Origin: Cyprinodon diabolis
Lineage: Eukaryota > Chordata > Actinopteri > Cyprinodontiformes > Cyprinodontidae
Assembly (NCBI GenBank): GCA_030533445.1
Contig: CM060071.1
Coordinates: forward strand, 5,004,520-5,068,519
Direction: 5' to 3'
Length of the DNA: 64,000 nucleotides
This document shows, one piece after another, positions 58,762 through 64,000 of the stretch; position 1 is the first letter of the stretch, and every line of letters begins with the position of its first letter. The notes beneath the pieces were generated by a model, which saw nothing but the letters and a program-made list of their open reading frames with translations, did not search any database and was not told the DNA's origin. Made by a program: the position numbers and the translations under genes.

Positions 58762-59339
58762 CTGAAATCAACACACAGGAATCCTCAGTTTGTCATCTTA
58801 AATCTTGCTTTTTCCTTATAAAACTTGCTGCCATCCCCGTTTAGGCTCCTTATGCCAGATATCACAATGTTGGTGTACTTTCCTATTACCGTCCGAGGAG
58901 TGTTTTCAATCAAGGCTATTCTTAGAAGCACGTCCTGTTATATACTTGTGTTACACCCATATCGCTATAGGCCGTCCTCACACCTCAAGCTAGGCTGTTC
59001 CAAGAGTCCACGGAGGTGGTGGTTTATCAGGAGGTTTTATGAGTCCCAGAAAGAACAATCTACGATGCGTCAGGATAGCTCAGCCCACTCAGGTTATGAC
59101 AACATCAGCAAATATCAAACACAGGTTTTATCCTAAATTTACAGTGTTTGGACTTTTCCTAACATTCTCAGTCAGATTGTTTTCACTTCTGTGAGTGTTG
59201 GATAATAGTATTTGATGAATGATTCAATATTTGCACACCATAATATGAATCCATAACCATTATATATCTGGGTGTGTGCTCCTGTCAGTGAAGAAACACT
59301 CATGTAAAAAGCATCTACCTGACAACGGTTCTCACAAAC

Positions 59340-59500
59340 AAAGGTGTTTCTGAGGTAACTGACTGCCTCTCTAACCTGCGGGGTTCTGCAGGGGTTGGGT
59401 TTGGTCCTGTTTTGTTTGCTTTTTAAACATTTCTTCTTGTTGCTATTATTTGTTTTTTTTAATGTGGTTTTTACTTTTATGCTGATGATATTCAACTCTA
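59340..59500 (+). mobile_element. LINE RT fragment with YADD motif
   Basis: LTDCLSNLRGSAGVGFGPVLF-like sequence, then FYADDIQLY at about 59,470-59,500. The catalytic YADD of an L2/CR1-like RT; frame is broken. Confidence 0.55.
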
Positions 59501-59724
59501 TATGTGTCACAGTTTTGGTTCTGTTTAAGTTATATCTTTGAGTTTTCTTGGTTTTATTTCCATTTTGTTTTTTGTAGCGATTTCTGATTGTATTTGTGTT
59601 CTTAGGTATTTCTTGTTTGCCCTCTTGTGTCAGTCTCCTTCTCATAGCTCCCTTCTAGACTCCTCTGTTCACACCTGCTCCCAATCTGCTAATTATCCTG
59701 GTCTTTGTTTCTCTCTCCCATATA

Positions 59725-61315
59725 CAGGTGCTGGTCATAAAATTAGAATATCATGAAAAAGTAGATTGATTTCAGTAATTCCATTTAAAAAGTGAAACTT
59801 GTATATTATATTCATACATTACATACAAACTCATATATTTCAGATGTTTATTTTGTTTAATTTTGATGATTACAAATGACAACAAATGAAAATCTCAAAT
59901 TCATCATATCAGAAAATTAGAATATTGTGAAAAGGTTCAAAATTGATGGCCCCTGGTGCCACACTCTAATCAGCTAATTAACTCAAACCACCTGCAAAAG
60001 CCTTTAAATGGTCTTTCAGTCTAGTTCTATAGGCTACACAATCATGGGGAAGACTGCTGACTTGACAGTTGTCCAAAAGACGACCATCGACACCTTGCAC
60101 AAGGAGGGCAAGACACAAAAGGTCATCGCTAAAGAGGCTGGCTGTTCACAGAGCTCAGTGTCCAAGCACATTAATAGAGAGGCGAAGGGAAGGAAAAGAT
60201 GTGGTCGAAAAAAGTGTACAAGCAAGAGAGATAACCGCACCCTGGAGAGGATTGTGAAACAAAACCCATTCAAAAATGTGGGGGAGATTCACAAAGAGTG
60301 GACTGCAGCTGGAGTGAGTGCTTCAAGAACCACCACACACAGACGTATGAAAGACATGGGTTTCTGCTGTCGCATTCCTTGTGTCAAGCCACTCTTGAAC
60401 CACAGACAGCGTCAGAAGCGTCTTGCCTGGGCTGCTGGTGAGTGGTCCAAAGTCATGTTCTCTGATGAAAGTAAATTTTGCATTTCCTTTGGAAATCAAG
60501 GTCCCAGAGTCTGGAGGAAAAGAAGAGAGGCACTTCATCCACGTTGCTTGAAGTCCAGTGTAAAGTTTCCACAGTCAGTGATGGTTTGGGGTGCCATGTC
60601 ATCTGCTGGTGTTGGTCCATTGTGTTTTCTGAGGTCCAGGGTCAACGCAGCCACATACCAGGAAGTTTTAGAGCACTTCATGCTTCCTGCAGCTGACCAA
60701 CTTTTTGGAGATGCAGATTTCATTTTCCAACAGGACTTGGCACCTGCACACAGTGCCAAAGCTACCAGTACCTGGTTGAAGGACCATGGTATCCCTGTTC
60801 TTAATTGGCCAGCAAACTCTCCTGACCTTAACCCCATAGAAAATCTATGGGGTATTGTGAAGAAGAAGATGCAATACACCAGACCCAACAATTCAGAAGA
60901 GCTAAAAGCCACTATTAGAGCAACCTGGGCTATCATAACACCTGAGCAGTGCCACAGACTGATCGACTCCATGCCACGCCGCATTGCTGCAGTAATACAG
61001 GCCAAAGGAGGCCCAACTAAATACTGAGTGCTGTACATGCTCATACTTTTCATGTTCATACTTTTCAGTTGGCCAACATTTCTATAAATCCTTTGTTTTT
61101 ATTGGTCTTCAGTAATATTCTAATTTTCTGATATGATGAATTTGAGATTTTCATTTGTTGTCATTTGTAATCATCAAAATTAAACAAAATAAACATCTGA
61201 AATATATGAGTTTGTATGTAATGTATGAATATAATATACAAGTTTCACTTTTTAAATGGAATTACTGAAATCAATCTACTTTTTCATGATATTCTAATTT
61301 TATGACCAGCACCTG
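59725..61315 (+). mobile_element. Tc1/mariner element, DD34E, with identical 202-bp terminal repeats
   Basis: TA on both sides (59,723-59,724; 61,316-61,317). Left repeat 59,725-59,926 and right repeat 61,114-61,315 are identical base for base in inverse orientation. 1,591 bp, complete. Confidence 0.98.
60044..61027 (+). CDS. Tc1 transposase, uninterrupted (327 aa)
   Basis: Transposase for the surrounding element. The ATG at 60,044 gives MGKTADLTVVQKTTIDTLHK; the frame is open slightly upstream but that is the element's untranslated part. Helix-turn-helix (VIAKEAGCSQSSVSKHINRE), basic GRKKCTSKRDNRT, catalytic D in FSDESKF, D in FQQDLAPAH, E in NPIENLWG (spacing 34), end QAKGGPTKY. No stops or shifts. 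Together with the perfect terminal repeats this copy looks capable of movement. Confidence 0.96.
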   Translation: MGKTADLTVVQKTTIDTLHKEGKTQKVIAKEAGCSQSSVSKHINREAKGRKRCGRKKCTSKRDNRTLERIVKQNPFKNVGEIHKEWTAAGVSASRTTTHRRMKDMGFCCRIPCVKPLLNHRQRQKRLAWAAGEWSKVMFSDESKFCISFGNQGPRVWRKRREALHPRCLKSSVKFPQSVMVWGAMSSAGVGPLCFLRSRVNAATYQEVLEHFMLPAADQLFGDADFIFQQDLAPAHSAKATSTWLKDHGIPVLNWPANSPDLNPIENLWGIVKKKMQYTRPNNSEELKATIRATWAIITPEQCHRLIDSMPRRIAAVIQAKGGPTKY

Positions 61316-61849
61316 TATGCACCTCCTGCTCAGTCACTGTTGCTGGTTTGGCATCATTTCTTTGCCCCCTTGTTGTGAGTATTCCTGGTTTTCAGTATTT
61401 TTGGATTTTGTGGATTATGTTTTTGGATTTTTGCTTCTGTTAGCCTTTTTGTTATTAAACTTTCAGGAAACCACTTCAGCTTCAGTCTCTGCATTTGGGT
61501 CCTCTTCAAACCTCAACCCAACCTGACAATATGACTTTTGAGCCTCATCAGTTAAGCCTGCCCTCCATTGTCCATCGTCTGTCTATGATCCATAACTGGC
61601 TTTAAAGCAATTACATATGTTTTAACCAAAACACTGAAACAATGATTATAGTGCCAAGAGATTTCACTTGACAACATAAGCAATAAGGAAACCTTTGAAA
61701 ACACAAAAAAATGTGTTTTGCCAGTCAGAGAACAGGATTCTTCAAATCTCTTCATATCAGTTTTTAACTTAAAGAGCAATCACAAGGAGGAGGAGGGAAC
61801 TTTCTAACCTGTAGCGTTCCATAGGAGTCAGTTTGTTTTGTTGTTATTT

Positions 61850-63125
61850 GCTTTTTATATTCTTCACTTGAATCTTTAGATTTTATTTCTTATCATTCTT
61901 ATACTAATGTTATACAGCTTTATCTGTATTTTAAGCCTTATTCGCAGTTAATGATGTCCACCCTTGTTCACCATCTATGACTTGCAGTTAACTTTCCAGC
62001 TATTACCTTTGTTTAAAAACCAAAAACACTGAAACAATGATTATAGTGCCTTCCACACTTTATCCTTAAAGCAGTCAGGCTTTCGTTTCATGTTGCCCAA
62101 CTCTGAAGTCTGGTATCGGAAATCTCGGACTAACCTTAAATTCATGACCTCTCCAAATCATACTAATTGTAGCAGCCAGACTTTGGAAGGATTCCAGCAT
62201 TCCCATTTTATTCATCTTTTCATAGGTTAGGATCTACTTTGAATTCTCACACTAACATATAGAGCGTTAAACAACATTGTTAAATATAATGCGCTTTGCT
62301 CCCTTCATTCAAAAACTCAGCCATACAGTAGTTCTACTCACAGAAGGATCAAACATTTCAGTTTATATCAACAAGATGGTGGAAGAGTCCCCCTCTACCT
62401 CTGCTTTTTATGCCTCTAATGTCTCATTCAGAGGTGGAGTGCCACAGGGCTCTATTTTAAGCCCTTTTGGTAAACTTTTCTGTACTATAACATTTATAAT
62501 TTTAGTGTTTTGCTGATGAATGGGCAATGTTCACATTTTGTTTTAATGTCTTAAGGATTGGATGTCACTAAATCAATCTGCTAGATACCTTATTTTGCAT
62601 AAGCTCAGTTGTTTAGTCTTTTTTTTTTTCTAGTTGCATCTGCTTAGTAAAGTTAAGCCCTATCTAGAGCGTGCCACTCATGCCTTCATTACTGTGGCAA
62701 AGATTATTGTAACCTTTTATATTGTGGGCATGTGAGCACATGACTTTTGGCTCTTTTTGTGTATTTGGCTTCCAGGCAGCTACAGGGTTTGTTTTAACAT
62801 CTTGTTAGCATTTCTGTCGTTCCATTTCAATCGACCAGTTCAGCCTATCCAGTACCTTTGGTTGTGCCGGCATTAAGGCTAAAAGTAGAGGGTATGGAGT
62901 GTATGCTGTGGTTTTGCAGAGACTCTGGAGTAGCCATAAATATTAAAAACAGCCCAGTCTCTTTGCACTGTTAGGTTGTTTTTAAAAACCTCCCCTTATT
63001 TTATTATCTCGTATCATTTTTTGGTATTTTTGTTTATTATTATTTTATGTTGTGTATTTGTTATATTGATGGTAGTGTACAGCACTTTGAACAGAGGTTA
63101 TAAATGTGCCATATAAATAAAACTG
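61850..63125 (+). mobile_element. Heavily decayed L2-like LINE
   Basis: FRGGVPQGSILSPFG at about 62,430-62,475 (RT 'GVPQGS.L.P' motif), CATGCCTTCATTACT further on, and a terminal block ATGTGCCATATAAATAAA near 63,105. Many stops and gaps. Confidence 0.65.
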
Positions 63126-64000
63126 GTACAGATGCCTAATTGACCCTTTGGACTCTTTTAAAAAACAGTAGAAAAAGGGTTTTGTTGCAGAATTAAAATG
63201 CTACACTCAGAGCCCCCCACTTATGACATATGGATTCAAACTGATTGGGAGAAAATGACACTCTGGGATGGAGAAAATGACACTCTCTATACTCTCTAAG
63301 GCGGCAGCGACCACTTTTCTATATATGCTGCAGCTCAGTCATCTCACTAATACACTGAGACTTCCACTTATGCACTCGTTATGTCAGAGGAGACTGTATT
63401 AATTAATGTTTTTATTCACTTGTTTTATTATTATATTTAGTTTTCAACTTGACTTCAGCTTGTCTTTGAAATTGCATTGTAGTCTTTTTTTTAACCTGGC
63501 AGTTTTATTAGTATTTTATCTTCTCTTTTCAACTTATAATGAGGAATATGGTTCCTTGTAAGAGGCAGGCGATGTAATTATGGAAAGGTGTCATTATTTG
63601 TTGTTCAAATGTTTAAACATGCCTTTTTGGAAACGTTTATGTTTGACTGTGTTTGCATCTTATTTTTATCAGTATTATAATTGCTGTTTTCTTTACAGCC
63701 TGTTCTGATGGTTCTGAACTGAATGGCGCTTAATAAATACTTTAATCTCACTTTTCTGCATTCATTATAACAGGAAAATACAGCAACCAATAAGATAACC
63801 AGCAGCCTTGAAACATTATAATTTAGCCTAATTTAAATCACAATTCAAAGTTATTTTCATCTACAAAGCATGTTTTAGTGATTATTTTAAAACATAGACA
63901 CAGAATGAGTTGTTCTGATGTGGATACAGATCAGTTCTCTCACTTTTGACATCATGAAGCTAATAAAATGTCTGGCAGAAGTTTTTTAATTCATTCTATT
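63126..64000. other. Presumed myosin intron, nothing recognised
   Basis: AT-rich; no exon with myosin motor or IQ similarity was found on the minus strand. Confidence 0.3.

Larger units (their letters stand above)
59505..61535 (+). repeat. Interspersed repeat, copy 2, split by Tc1
   Basis: 59,505-59,722 and 61,318-61,535 read together like the repeat at the left end of the window: GCCCTCTTGTGTCAGTCTCC, CTCCCAATCTGCTAATTATC ... AACCTCAACCCAACCTGACA. Confidence 0.6.

Noticed and set aside
59172..59645. 157-codon minus-strand ORF rich in Lys/Asn/Thr
   Set aside because: Low-complexity antisense of AT-rich LINE remnants; composition alone explains it.
60535..61059. 174-codon minus-strand ORF
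   Set aside because: Antisense shadow of the Tc1 transposase at 60-61 kb.

Overview
This is nuclear DNA of a ray-finned (teleost) fish. The evidence is an AT-rich, intron-dominated sequence, one large multi-exon gene with vertebrate splice sites, and a typical teleost repeat load: Tc1, hAT, Harbinger fragments, LINEs, a Penelope-like element, tRNA-derived SINEs and minisatellites. There are no prokaryotic features. The species cannot be fixed from the sequence alone.

Almost the whole window is one gene on the minus strand, the 3' (tail) half of an unconventional class XV myosin. I assembled 42 exons from 58,761 down to a stop codon at 1,154-1,156. All 42 join in frame and every intron is GT-AG. 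The joined coding sequence is 4,926 nt (1,641 residues plus stop) with no internal stop. Domain order is: linker, MyTH4, FERM N-lobe-like segment, long low-complexity tail (Met/Gln/Gly-rich, acidic, RS-like, poly-Pro), a conserved second FERM-like block, SH3, second MyTH4, second FERM, C-terminus. Motor and IQ exons would lie beyond 64,000. Whether it is the myo15a or myo15b paralogue is unresolved.

The introns carry the rest. There are three Tc1/mariner elements: a dead DD36E copy at 5.8-7.0 kb, an intact-ORF DD34E copy at 15.0-16.2 kb inside one arm of a tandem duplication, and an intact-ORF DD34E copy at 59.7-61.3 kb whose two 202-bp terminal repeats are identical. There are two non-autonomous hAT elements with perfect 8-bp target duplications (26.3-27.9 and 36.6-37.8 kb), a TTAA-flanked MITE (53 kb), a hairpin MITE (46.3-46.7 kb), a nearly full-length but inactivated endonuclease/RT LINE (21.5-24.5 kb), L2-like LINE 3' ends, Penelope-like fragments, a Harbinger transposase relic and at least five copies of one SINE family. 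One intron (38.2-41.4 kb) is mostly tandem repeat: a 22-bp minisatellite abutting an ATCC tetranucleotide array that reaches to about 15 nt from a splice donor.

No novel multi-gene system was found. The observations most worth following are the pristine Tc1 copy, the Tc1 with its own local empty-site copy, the RS-like segment and unusual C-terminus of the myosin tail, and a promoter-like stretch plus perfect hairpin ahead of a small acidic ORF at 45 kb.
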